NCBI GenBank assembly: GCA_007132365.1
Contig: SLOS01000031.1
Location: forward strand, 1 to 5,981
Direction: 5' to 3'
Source: Bacteroidales bacterium
GTDB lineage: Bacteria; Bacteroidota; Bacteroidia; Bacteroidales; PUMT01
DNA: 5,981 nucleotides
The position numbers and the translations under genes are program-made. Of this stretch, positions 1 to 5,825 are shown in pieces. A model generated the notes under the pieces. That model was not told where the DNA came from and ran no database searches. It saw nothing but the letters and a program-made list of their open reading frames with translations. Numbering within the stretch: position 1 is the stretch's first letter; every line of letters begins with the position of its first letter.

Positions 1-343
1 AGATCGCGGCCTGAATAACTACGACTGTATCAGGGTAATTTGCCAGAGCTGCAGGAACAGTATGATAGATAACAAGTGCAGGGGCATAATTTGCCAGCCT
101 TTCCAGCACTTTCGCTTCCAGCAGATAATCATCCCAGACAATTTTGCTTTTCTTTATCCACCGGCCTATATAAACCAGCAGTAGCCTTCTGGTTACGAAA
201 TTTGCAAGCCAGGCCATCAAAATAATGAGCCCAATGATGATAATTGTTTTTAACAATACAGCGTAATCATAAGCCAAACCCATAGAAATAAACCAATCTT
301 TGATCATCTCACCGAGTCTGGAAGTGTCCATGTTATATTGCAT
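1..343 (-). CDS. MscS-family mechanosensitive ion channel, YbdG-like (N-terminal part)
   Basis: This is the first 114 codons of a gene that runs off the left edge of the window. The product is predicted to be an inner-membrane channel that opens under hypo-osmotic stress. Residues about 29-50 form a hydrophobic helix (LLKTIIIIGLIILMAW followed by LANFVTRR). A basic stretch comes next, then a conserved-looking block, KIVWDDYLLEAKVLERLAN (67-85), and APALVIY (87-93). I recognise this WDD-LLE-KV-RLA-APALVIY pattern from the N-terminus of YbdG-type MscS proteins of Bacteroidota. The pore and the beta domain lie outside the window, so the family call rests on the N-terminus only. The start is the ATG at 341-343; an in-frame ATG at 329-331 (Met5) is equally possible, since neither has a clear ribosome binding site. 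It is divergent from the sigma factor gene and probably unrelated to the CHAT locus. Confidence 0.72.
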   Translation of the reverse strand, partial: MQYNMDTSRLGEMIKDWFISMGLAYDYAVLLKTIIIIGLIILMAWLANFVTRRLLLVYIGRWIKKSKIVWDDYLLEAKVLERLANYAPALVIYHTVPAALANYPDTVVVIQAAI

Positions 344-430
344 TTTGATTAAGGTAAAATTAAATTTTGATTTTTTACTTCTTTCAGGAAAATCAAAATA
401 ACGATAAATATTCAGAAATTCCGAACCAAA

Positions 431-443
431 AACCGGTCCGGTT
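431..443. repeat. 13-bp perfect palindrome AACCGG-T-CCGGTT
   Basis: Two 6-bp arms flank a single T, between the divergent mscS-like and sigma factor genes. The site ends 17 bp upstream of the -33 element of the sigma promoter. The core ACCGGTCCGG recurs at 4006-4015, just upstream of the CHAT gene start. It could be an operator. No regulator in the window is known to bind it, and a chance palindrome cannot be excluded. Confidence 0.4.
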
Positions 444-460
444 AAAATTTTTCTTAATAT

Positions 461-492
461 TTTGGGGAATACCTTAATTTAATTTAGGTTTG
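461..492 (+). promoter_or_regulatory. Bacteroidota-type promoter of the sigma factor gene
   Basis: TTTG at 461-464 and TAGGTTTG at 485-492 match the Bacteroidota housekeeping consensus (-33 TTTG, -7 TAnnTTTG) with a 20-bp spacer. Transcription would begin near 498, giving a leader of about 25 nt before the GTG at 524. This suggests that the sigma gene is read by the primary sigma factor rather than only by autoregulation. Confidence 0.6.
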
Positions 493-523
493 GAGACAAA
501 TTTTTCTTCCTAACAACCTGTCC

Positions 524-1135
524 GTGGAAAAGTATTCCGATAAAGCTATTCTGAATGGTATCAAGAACAGAAAGGATAGCATACTGGAATACCTTTACAG
601 GGAATACTATCCCCAGGTATTTCGCATAGTCGTAAAGCACGGCGGCCAGGAACAGGATGCCAGGGATCTTTTCCAGGAGGCACTCATAATTATTTTCAAC
701 CGTCTGGGAAAGGGAGACCTTGAAATAAAACACTCATTTCACAACTATTTCATTGTACTATGCAGGTTCATATGGCTCAGGCAGAATAACATAAAATCAG
801 CTTATGACCCTGATCTGCTTGCTGATGAATCAACCGTTTCTGTCAGGCCGGATCCGGATATGGTACAGGAAGGACCGGGAGATAAAGTATATGAGGAATA
901 TATTGAAAACCAAAGCGAAAAGATATTCCAGAGGCATTACCGGAAGCTTTCGGGGGATTGTAAAAGAGTATTGAAAATGTTTTTCCGCAAAAAATCCTTC
1001 AGGGAGATTTCTGATAAAATGAAATATACCGGTGAAGATTATGCAAGACGGAAAAAATACCTTTGTATGCAGCAACTTATGAAAATGATCAATGAAGACC
1101 CCGAATATAAAGAGTTGAAAAAGATAAAGAAATAA
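524..1135 (+). CDS. Sigma-70 family (ECF-like) RNA polymerase sigma factor
   Basis: A 203-residue protein of ECF size. Residues about 10-85 look like sigma region 2: EYLYREYYPQVFRIV, then the helix QDARDLFQEALIIIFNRL (44-61), which is the usual core-binding and -10 recognition motif D-A-x-D-x-x-Q-E-x. A long acidic linker (95-130) leads to a divergent region 4 (141-190): LSGDCKRVLKMFF, then a helix-turn-helix around SFREISDKMKYTGEDYARRKKYLCMQQLM. The last residues are Lys-rich. The start is GTG. The frame is open upstream only to a TAG at 485-487, there is no ATG before residue 113, and the hydrophilic start is typical. It faces the TPR-CHAT gene, with 40 nt between stop codons. The likely partner is the membrane TPR protein at 4968-5729, by analogy with sigma/anti-sigma pairs; that pairing is inference. 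The target promoters are unknown. Confidence 0.85.
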   Translation: MEKYSDKAILNGIKNRKDSILEYLYREYYPQVFRIVVKHGGQEQDARDLFQEALIIIFNRLGKGDLEIKHSFHNYFIVLCRFIWLRQNNIKSAYDPDLLADESTVSVRPDPDMVQEGPGDKVYEEYIENQSEKIFQRHYRKLSGDCKRVLKMFFRKKSFREISDKMKYTGEDYARRKKYLCMQQLMKMINEDPEYKELKKIKK

Positions 1136-1175
1136 TCAGTATTGCGGTATTAAGGCATTTTGGTATTACAGTTTT

Positions 1176-3980
1176 TCAGTCTTTCCGGATGGTTACACGC
1201 CAGATTATTCCCATCATCAGAAGCACAAGCAGAATAAATGTGGCATAGGGATAATAGTGCCTGTATGACCTGAAAAGTTCTTCAGGATTGCCTATACAAA
1301 CATAGGCACCCCAGAAATAGGGGTGCGACCTGAGCATATCGGTATTATCAAGGAAGTCGATGCGTGCCTTGCGTAACGCTTCGTCTTTCCGGTAGCCCTT
1401 TAAAAGGTATTTGTAAAAGCTTATCATTATCTCCGCTCCCGACTTGTCTTCTATCTCCCAGTTAGTCATCACGATTGAAGGAACCCCGGCATAAAGGAAC
1501 CCCCTGGCAAGGCTCATTACACCCTCACCCCGGTTGAGGGCACCATAACCGCTGCGGCATGAGCTTAGTACGGTAAGTCCTGCATTAAGGTTAAGGTTAT
1601 ATATTTCGTAGGTATTAAGAAAACCATCCTCCATATCCGTTTCAGATTCAGCAAACACAAGTTTTGAGAACATGGGGTTTTCATCATCTATAAGGGTATG
1701 CATGGCCAGATGGAGAAGCCGGTAACCGCCTGCCATCTGTTTAAAATTATGCTCAGTTGCCTCTTCATCCAGCAGTACATCGCCATTCATTATTCCGGCA
1801 ATCCTGACTGCCTCTTCCCTTGCTGCGGGAAGCGGTACCAGATTATCCCTGTAATTATGACGGCCGGGAACAGGTCCCTGCAACAAAAATTCAGAAAAAT
1901 CATATTGAGGGGCCATGGAAAGGAGGCTTTTTTCAGCCCGGGTTGTTTTGGCAATACTCTCCTGCCAAATTGTGGCCGAAAAACTGTATGAGACAGGAAA
2001 GTCCCTTAACAGATAGGACAGGTCGCTGTAATTATTACCCCCGAGCCCCCTGTCCGTCATTAAAAGCAATTCAAACGGCACATAGGAAAGCAAACCGTCG
2101 GGTACAATTATCAGGCGTTTGTTTTTGATCATTGACATTGCAGGATCCATGAGTAGTTTGAAAAGATACCTTGCAGAATTTGTAAAAACACGGAAATCTT
2201 CGCTTACCTTTCTGTCAAGATTACCGCTTGTAAGAACATCCAGCAATTTGGCAAGCACATTTTCTGTATCTCCACCAGTTTCCACACTAAAAAAGCCCGC
2301 CTCCCGGTCCGTGATCACAAAAATATAAACAAGAGAATCATTATAGACATAGGATATCATAGCGTCGCGCTGATCCAGACGGTCCATCGTAGTTTTAACC
2401 GACGATAAAACAGGATTATATTTCAACGCATAATAATCAGGATATTCCTGCTCAAGCTGCCCGATAAGCTGGCGCAGATCCATCTCAAGGGAAAAGACCC
2501 TCTCCTGCCAGAATGTGATCTTTTCCTGGTCTGCTTCAACAATCCTCATCTCTTCATATATCAGCTCCCTGTAAGCGGCAATTCCCCTCATGAGATTCTG
2601 TTCCTTTTCTATCATATCTTCGGGAACCCCGCCAAATGATCTGGCCTCCAGGTTCCTGATCGAAGCCAGCAAACTGGCAGCCTTGCTTCTTTCAGAGAAC
2701 AGGAATGCTTCCTCAATATATGAGGGATCCTCCGTCAGCTTATATAACTCCCAGGCAACATGTATAGCCTGCATAAATGTTTCATGCTCGTTTTCTGATA
2801 AAATCAAGCGGCTCTCTTCATTAAGAGGCCCCATGCGTATCATTTCAATGAACTCCATAGCAACCTTATACGCGGCCAGGCTGGACTCAAGATTTGATCT
2901 GTAATCCCTTTGAGCAGAAAGTAAATAATATGCATCAGCTTTGTGCTTGATTATTCGCAGCATGGCATCGACAGAAAAAGCGTGGTCCCTGGTACCGGGG
3001 TTATCAGTAATATTTGTCGAATTGAAGGACGAGCTGTTGGCGATAAGGGACTTCTGATAATAATCAAGAGCAAGATCCAGATTACCTTTCAGCTCGTAAT
3101 AATAACCAATGTTCATCAGTGCCATGGCAACATGGTAATCCTTGTACCCGAAATTGTGAGAAAAAATATTTAGGGCATTCAAAATAATTTCATATCCCTT
3201 TTCAGGATCAACAGCTTCAGAAACAAGAAAAATTCCATAGTTCATAAGGGATGTGGCAAGATTGGGGTGATTATCACCTCCATACTCTTTAAGGGCATCA
3301 ATTGACATTCTGAAATAATGGTCCGCAATATCCATTTCACCCGTTTCCCTGTATGAATTGGCAAGATTGCCTGCCGGCATGGCAACCAGTGAAGGAGCAG
3401 TTTTCTGCCGGATATCTATCGAACGGTAGTAATATTTCCTTGCCTTATCCACATCACCTGATCCCCAATAGGCAATTCCTATATTATTATAGAGTGCAGC
3501 AGCCCAGTCTGTACGGTCATTAGCCAGAAAAATCCGTAATGCATTGTAGTAATAAGAGAGGGCACTGTTATAATCCATCTTTTCTCTCAGCAAATTTCCC
3601 TGGTTTTGATATACTGCCCCAAGCAGGGCATTGTCAGGTCCGGAATGGCTGAGAAAAATATACCCTGCCGTGTCATAATAAAGCATGGCATCCTCAATAT
3701 TGTTAAGCCTGCGGTTTACTGCTCCCAGGTTACTATATGTGGTGGCCATATCGGAGGACAAGGGTCCCTGTTTCGGCCTTTTTATTTCGAGGGACCTGCG
3801 GAAAAGGGCATCTGCCTGTTCAAAATCACCAGCACGGTAGCTTTCAATGCCAAGATTATTATATATCCGTGATGAATCAATTGCATTACCATCGTTCTGG
3901 TCAATATTAAAAGGAACAAATGCAAAAACCCCCGGATGAATTCCGGTAAGTAACAGAATGATTATAATAACAGCTCTCAT
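1176..3980 (-). CDS. TPR-CHAT protein: secreted/membrane-anchored caspase-like protease
   Basis: A 934-residue protein read from the ATG at 3978-3980. Residues 1-20 are a signal peptide (MRAV, hydrophobic core, cleavage likely after VFA). Seven clear TPRs follow (about 39-68, 79-109, 121-151, 161-191, 200-230, 242-273, 283-315), with a degenerate eighth near 339-378. A helical, partly coiled-coil linker (429-521) ends in PDYYALKY, as is common in front of CHAT domains. The CHAT domain (about 593-900) has RLIIVPDGLLSYVPFELLL (622-640), the catalytic His in LHLAMHTLIDDENP (His761, codon 1698-1700) and the catalytic Cys in VLSSCRSGYGALNRGEG (Cys808, codon 1557-1559), then LARGFLYAGVPSIV. Both catalytic residues are intact. 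A C-terminal helix (911-929) is followed by VTIRKD, so the bulk should lie in the periplasm with the tail in the cytoplasm. An in-frame TTG at 4044-4046 would add 22 residues but would bury the signal peptide. CHAT is a clan CD (caspase/separase) protease family; the substrate here is unknown. Confidence 0.9.
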   Translation of the reverse strand: MRAVIIIILLLTGIHPGVFAFVPFNIDQNDGNAIDSSRIYNNLGIESYRAGDFEQADALFRRSLEIKRPKQGPLSSDMATTYSNLGAVNRRLNNIEDAMLYYDTAGYIFLSHSGPDNALLGAVYQNQGNLLREKMDYNSALSYYYNALRIFLANDRTDWAAALYNNIGIAYWGSGDVDKARKYYYRSIDIRQKTAPSLVAMPAGNLANSYRETGEMDIADHYFRMSIDALKEYGGDNHPNLATSLMNYGIFLVSEAVDPEKGYEIILNALNIFSHNFGYKDYHVAMALMNIGYYYELKGNLDLALDYYQKSLIANSSSFNSTNITDNPGTRDHAFSVDAMLRIIKHKADAYYLLSAQRDYRSNLESSLAAYKVAMEFIEMIRMGPLNEESRLILSENEHETFMQAIHVAWELYKLTEDPSYIEEAFLFSERSKAASLLASIRNLEARSFGGVPEDMIEKEQNLMRGIAAYRELIYEEMRIVEADQEKITFWQERVFSLEMDLRQLIGQLEQEYPDYYALKYNPVLSSVKTTMDRLDQRDAMISYVYNDSLVYIFVITDREAGFFSVETGGDTENVLAKLLDVLTSGNLDRKVSEDFRVFTNSARYLFKLLMDPAMSMIKNKRLIIVPDGLLSYVPFELLLMTDRGLGGNNYSDLSYLLRDFPVSYSFSATIWQESIAKTTRAEKSLLSMAPQYDFSEFLLQGPVPGRHNYRDNLVPLPAAREEAVRIAGIMNGDVLLDEEATEHNFKQMAGGYRLLHLAMHTLIDDENPMFSKLVFAESETDMEDGFLNTYEIYNLNLNAGLTVLSSCRSGYGALNRGEGVMSLARGFLYAGVPSIVMTNWEIEDKSGAEIMISFYKYLLKGYRKDEALRKARIDFLDNTDMLRSHPYFWGAYVCIGNPEELFRSYRHYYPYATFILLVLLMMGIIWRVTIRKD

Positions 3981-4005
3981 TTTCAAATTGCCCGGGAATT
4001 TAATG

Positions 4006-4015
4006 ACCGGTCCGG
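4006..4015. repeat. Second copy of the CCGG-T-CCGG motif
   Basis: ACCGGTCCGG here is identical to 432-441 in front of the sigma gene. It lies 26 nt upstream of the CHAT start codon, so it would be in the 5' leader or overlap a promoter. The flanks differ (GACCGGTCCGGATC), and only the CCGG arms are symmetric. It may be a shared regulatory site, but repeated 10-mers arise by chance in 6 kb. Confidence 0.3.
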
Positions 4016-4138
4016 ATCTCTTATTATTCCCGGTAAAGATAAACAATTCAGCGTATTAACCGCAATTAACAGCTGGTTGTCGGCTGCCATTACAGGCAAT
4101 ATCAGGTGATTAATCCCAGACCAGGAAACTATCAAAGG

Positions 4139-4168
4139 CAAATATATCATCATTTAACTTTTGATAAA
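4139..4168 (-). promoter_or_regulatory. Candidate Bacteroidota promoter for the CHAT gene
   Basis: On the minus strand, TATATTTG (4146 to 4139) is a full match to TAnnTTTG. It is preceded, across an 18-bp spacer, by TTTA (4168-4165), one mismatch from the -33 TTTG. It would give a leader of about 150 nt before the ATG at 3980. The surrounding sequence is AT-rich, so chance matches are likely. Confidence 0.3.
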
Positions 4169-4226
4169 TTACTCACATTCTTATCAACAGAAAACTCCTG
4201 CACTGTTGAAAAAAAATGATAAAAAA

Positions 4227-4256
4227 TTTCATTAGTTGTAAAATATTATATATTTG
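4227..4256 (+). promoter_or_regulatory. Candidate Bacteroidota promoter for the peptide genes
   Basis: TATATTTG at 4249-4256 is a full match to TAnnTTTG. TTTC at 4227-4230, 18 bp upstream, is one mismatch from the -33 TTTG. The leader to the first peptide would be about 140 nt. The arrangement mirrors the minus-strand candidate at 4139-4168 (same -7 element, same spacer). Confidence 0.33.
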
Positions 4257-4404
4257 CATGTTATACCAAAATTAAAATAATATTTTCAGAAAACTATTAT
4301 TTACCTGTTGTCACGTTTTTCCAATTTATGCACCTCTTGACAGATAACTGGCAAAATCTAAAACTTAAAATTAAAATTAAAATAAACCATAAAAAATCAC
4401 GACC

Positions 4405-4548
4405 ATGAAAACACTGAAATCCTTATTCATTCCACTAAGCAAAGAAGAAATGAATTCAATCCGCGGAGGATCCAACACAAAAGGAGGCACAATTCCCCTT
4501 GACGAAGACATTCTTCTGCCTGATCCGGAACCCGAAAAAACCGAGTAA
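4405..4548 (+). CDS. Double-glycine leader peptide 1 (47 aa)
   Basis: A small gene for a 47-residue peptide, starting MKTLKSLFIP. Residues 11-22 read LSKEEMNSIRGG, which fits the double-glycine leader consensus position by position: L(-12), S(-11), E(-8), M(-7), I(-4), G(-2), G(-1). Cleavage after Gly22 would leave a 25-residue core with no Cys, starting SNTKGG, with an acidic end containing DEDILLPD (residues 33-40) and Pro/Glu-rich last residues. Such leaders are normally recognised and cut by C39-type peptidases/ABC transporters or C1A enzymes; none is in the window. The leader upstream is AT-rich. The gene lies 424 nt from the divergent CHAT gene and 70 nt before a second peptide of the same design, probably on the same mRNA. 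It resembles the GG-leader natural product precursors of Bacteroidales. Whether it is a bacteriocin, a signal, a RiPP precursor or a CHAT substrate cannot be told from sequence. Confidence 0.85.
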   Translation: MKTLKSLFIPLSKEEMNSIRGGSNTKGGTIPLDEDILLPDPEPEKTE

Positions 4549-4618
4549 CCCATTTAATCCCAAACATAACGTTTTTGCTTTATAAAATAAAAATTCCATT
4601 AACTAATAGTACCAGAAG

Positions 4619-4765
4619 ATGAAAGGAAAAGACATTTTATCCGATTTTGAGGCCAGCAGCCTGAGCAATATGGAACTCAGTGTCATTCGTGGAGGAGGAC
4701 ATGGAACACCAGGTGGTGCAGGAATAGACCCTGATGATGACATTCTGATACCGGATGTCAATTAA
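4619..4765 (+). CDS. Double-glycine leader peptide 2 (48 aa)
   Basis: A 48-residue peptide beginning MKGKDILSDFEASS. Residues 15-26 read LSNMELSVIRGG, again a complete double-glycine leader match: L(-12), S(-11), E(-8), L(-7), I(-4), G(-2), G(-1). The predicted 22-residue core starts GHGTPGG, has no Cys, and carries DDDILIPD at residues 39-46 before ending VN. Compared with peptide 1, the N-terminal ten residues and the Gly-rich start of the core differ. The S-x-I-R-G-G block and the [DE]-D-I-L-[LI]-P-D tail are conserved. That pattern points to a duplicated and diverged family under selection at the cleavage site and at the tail. It follows peptide 1 by 70 nt with no terminator between them, and a hairpin/T-tract lies about 60 nt after its stop codon. 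The function is not known. Confidence 0.85.
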   Translation: MKGKDILSDFEASSLSNMELSVIRGGGHGTPGGAGIDPDDDILIPDVN

Positions 4766-4824
4766 CAGGCTGGTGTCCGCAAAGTGCGGCTCCAAATGTT
4801 AATGCACCACCCGAATGAATCATT

Positions 4825-4852
4825 AACCTGGTCGTACCGGGTTGATATTTTT
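4825..4852 (+). terminator. Probable intrinsic terminator after the peptide genes
   Basis: An 8-bp stem (AACCTGGT at 4825-4832 with ACCGGGTT at 4836-4843, one U-G pair) closes a 3-nt loop and is followed by GATATTTTT. A smaller hairpin, CCGCA-aag-TGCGG (4777-4789), lies just upstream without a T-tract. The structure would separate the peptide mRNA from the gene at 4968. Confidence 0.55.
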
Positions 4853-4921
4853 GCATGAGGAGATAAAACTGAATATGGCCATGAAAGGTCATTACAGATT
4901 ATATAATTTAATTTTTCAAGT

Positions 4922-4945
4922 TATGATAAATAATTAATTATCATA
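4922..4945. repeat. 24-bp imperfect inverted repeat upstream of the membrane TPR gene
   Basis: Arms TATGATAA (4922-4929) and TTATCATA (4938-4945) flank a short, nearly symmetric AT spacer (ATAATTAA). The repeat ends 22 nt before the ATG at 4968, where an operator or the promoter would lie. The whole stretch is very AT-rich, which makes symmetric sequence more likely by chance. Confidence 0.35.
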
Positions 4946-4967
4946 TAATTTATAAATATAATTAAAA

Positions 4968-5729
4968 ATGAGAAATCAAATCGACTATTCAGGTTTCATC
5001 GAGAGATACCTGAATAAATCAATGGAAAAAGATGAACTATCATGGTTCAGAGAAGAGATGAAGGTCAACCCTTCTCTTGCTGAAGAAGTTAAACTGCAAA
5101 AAGAGATAGGTGAAGCCATTCTTAATGAAGAGACTCTTGCATTCCGTGCACAGATCAGCAGCATGTTTGAAAAAGAGGAAACCGGAAAACCCGAAAGAGA
5201 GCGTAAAAGCCTCCGTATCCCTCATGCTGTGCGTGTCGCGGTAGCCTCTCTGGCAGCTTTAATAATTTTCGGAACGGGCACCTATATTTACACACATCGG
5301 ACCATTCCGTCGGACAAGCTGTTTGAGATGTATTATGAACCTTATGATGGCCTGATGAATGTTCGTTCAAGCAATTCCCAGGTTGCAGATCTGCTGTTAG
5401 CAGCAATGCAGAAATATGAAAACCGGGAATTTGAATCTGCGCTTCTGCTGTTTGAAACTGTGCTTGCAACAGACATGAATAATATAACATCCAGGTTTTA
5501 CTCAGGCATATCATACATGGAAACAGAACGTTTTAATTTTGCGGAAAAGGCTTTTTCGGGAGTCATAGATCATGATGACAACCTTTTTATTGAGCATGCA
5601 GAGTGGTATCTTGGCTTGTGTTACCTGAAGACCGGCGAAAAAGAGAAGGCGCAAAAACTGCTTAAATCCATAGCCGGCTCGGAAGGATATTACAGCAGGT
5701 CAGCCCGGCAGCTTGCAAGAAAACTGTAA
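4968..5729 (+). CDS. Single-pass membrane protein with anti-sigma-like N-terminus and C-terminal TPRs
   Basis: A 253-residue protein. Residues 1-70 are helical and charged (FIERYLNKSMEKDELSWF, then MKVNPSLAEEVKLQKEIGEA), resembling the cytoplasmic helices of Bacteroidota anti-sigma/FecR-type proteins (E-x-Y-L-x-x-x-[ML]-x-x-x-E, then N-P-x-L-x-x-E-V). It lacks the H-x3-C-x2-C zinc motif. A Lys/Arg-rich segment (74-89) precedes one transmembrane helix (about 88-108), placing the C-terminus in the periplasm. After a P-S-D-K-L-F-E-x-Y-Y-E-P-Y motif (114-126), TPR-like helix pairs cover about 140-250 (YENREFESALLLFETVL, FNFAEKAFSGVI, GEKEKAQKLLKSI). The role is inferred: an anti-sigma or adaptor that senses something in the periplasm, possibly the CHAT protein or the peptides, and holds the sigma factor. 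It is the only sigma-binding candidate in the window. The ATG follows an AT-rich leader, and the kinase gene starts 96 nt after its stop codon. Confidence 0.75.
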   Translation: MRNQIDYSGFIERYLNKSMEKDELSWFREEMKVNPSLAEEVKLQKEIGEAILNEETLAFRAQISSMFEKEETGKPERERKSLRIPHAVRVAVASLAALIIFGTGTYIYTHRTIPSDKLFEMYYEPYDGLMNVRSSNSQVADLLLAAMQKYENREFESALLLFETVLATDMNNITSRFYSGISYMETERFNFAEKAFSGVIDHDDNLFIEHAEWYLGLCYLKTGEKEKAQKLLKSIAGSEGYYSRSARQLARKL

Positions 5730-5825
5730 CCTCCTGATAACCACTTAATATTCATAAAGGCAGCATTGCTTTTACTGGCAAAGTATTGCCCGGTATTAAC
5801 GGATAACGGTTAATCAACAGCTATT

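Larger units (their letters stand above)
3981..4404. other. Divergent intergenic control region between the CHAT gene and the peptide genes
   Basis: 424 nt with no credible gene. Its left part has mixed composition and carries a second copy of ACCGGTCCGG (4006-4015). The part from about 4140 on is AT-rich and holds two outward-facing TATATTTG elements (4139-4146 on minus, 4249-4256 on plus). Two further weak candidates occur: on minus, TATCTTTA (4041-4034) with TTG 21 bp upstream; on plus, TTGACA (4337-4342) with TAAAAC 16 bp downstream, an E. coli-like arrangement unusual for this phylum. The leader in front of the first peptide is almost pure A/T, as is typical of Bacteroidota translation starts. 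The longest open frames here are about 20 codons and do not look coding. Confidence 0.6.

Noticed and set aside
838..860. CCGGATCCGG palindrome in the sigma gene as a third copy of the CCGG motif
   Set aside because: It lies in coding sequence (Arg-Pro-Asp-Pro-Asp), has a two-base centre unlike the other two sites, and is explained by codon choice.
1136..1175. Possible bidirectional terminator in the convergent gap between sigma and CHAT genes
   Set aside because: The gap has two direct copies of GGTATTA and a short T run, but I could not form a convincing stem from it.
1698..2904. Several plus-strand open frames of 69-104 codons inside the CHAT gene
   Set aside because: They are antisense shadows of a gene with clear TPR and CHAT motifs and show no recognisable protein features.
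3981..4046. 22-residue N-terminal extension of the CHAT protein from a TTG codon
   Set aside because: It would place about 23 hydrophilic and basic residues before the signal peptide; the ATG at 3980 gives a normal export signal, and TTG starts are rare in this phylum.
4217..4276. Short plus-strand frame of 19 codons in the divergent gap as a third peptide gene
   Set aside because: It is AT-rich by composition, has no double-glycine leader, and overlaps the candidate promoter.
4480..4487. AAAGGAGG inside peptide 1 resembling a Shine-Dalgarno site
   Set aside because: It encodes Lys-Gly-Gly in the peptide core and has no start codon at a suitable distance.
4693..4727. GGAGGAGG followed by ATG inside peptide 2, resembling a ribosome site and start
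   Set aside because: The purine run is just Gly codons of the double-glycine region, and the ORF from that ATG stops after eight codons.
4777..4789. CCGCA-aag-TGCGG hairpin as the main terminator of the peptide genes
   Set aside because: No T-tract follows it; the hairpin at 4825-4843 has one and is the better candidate.
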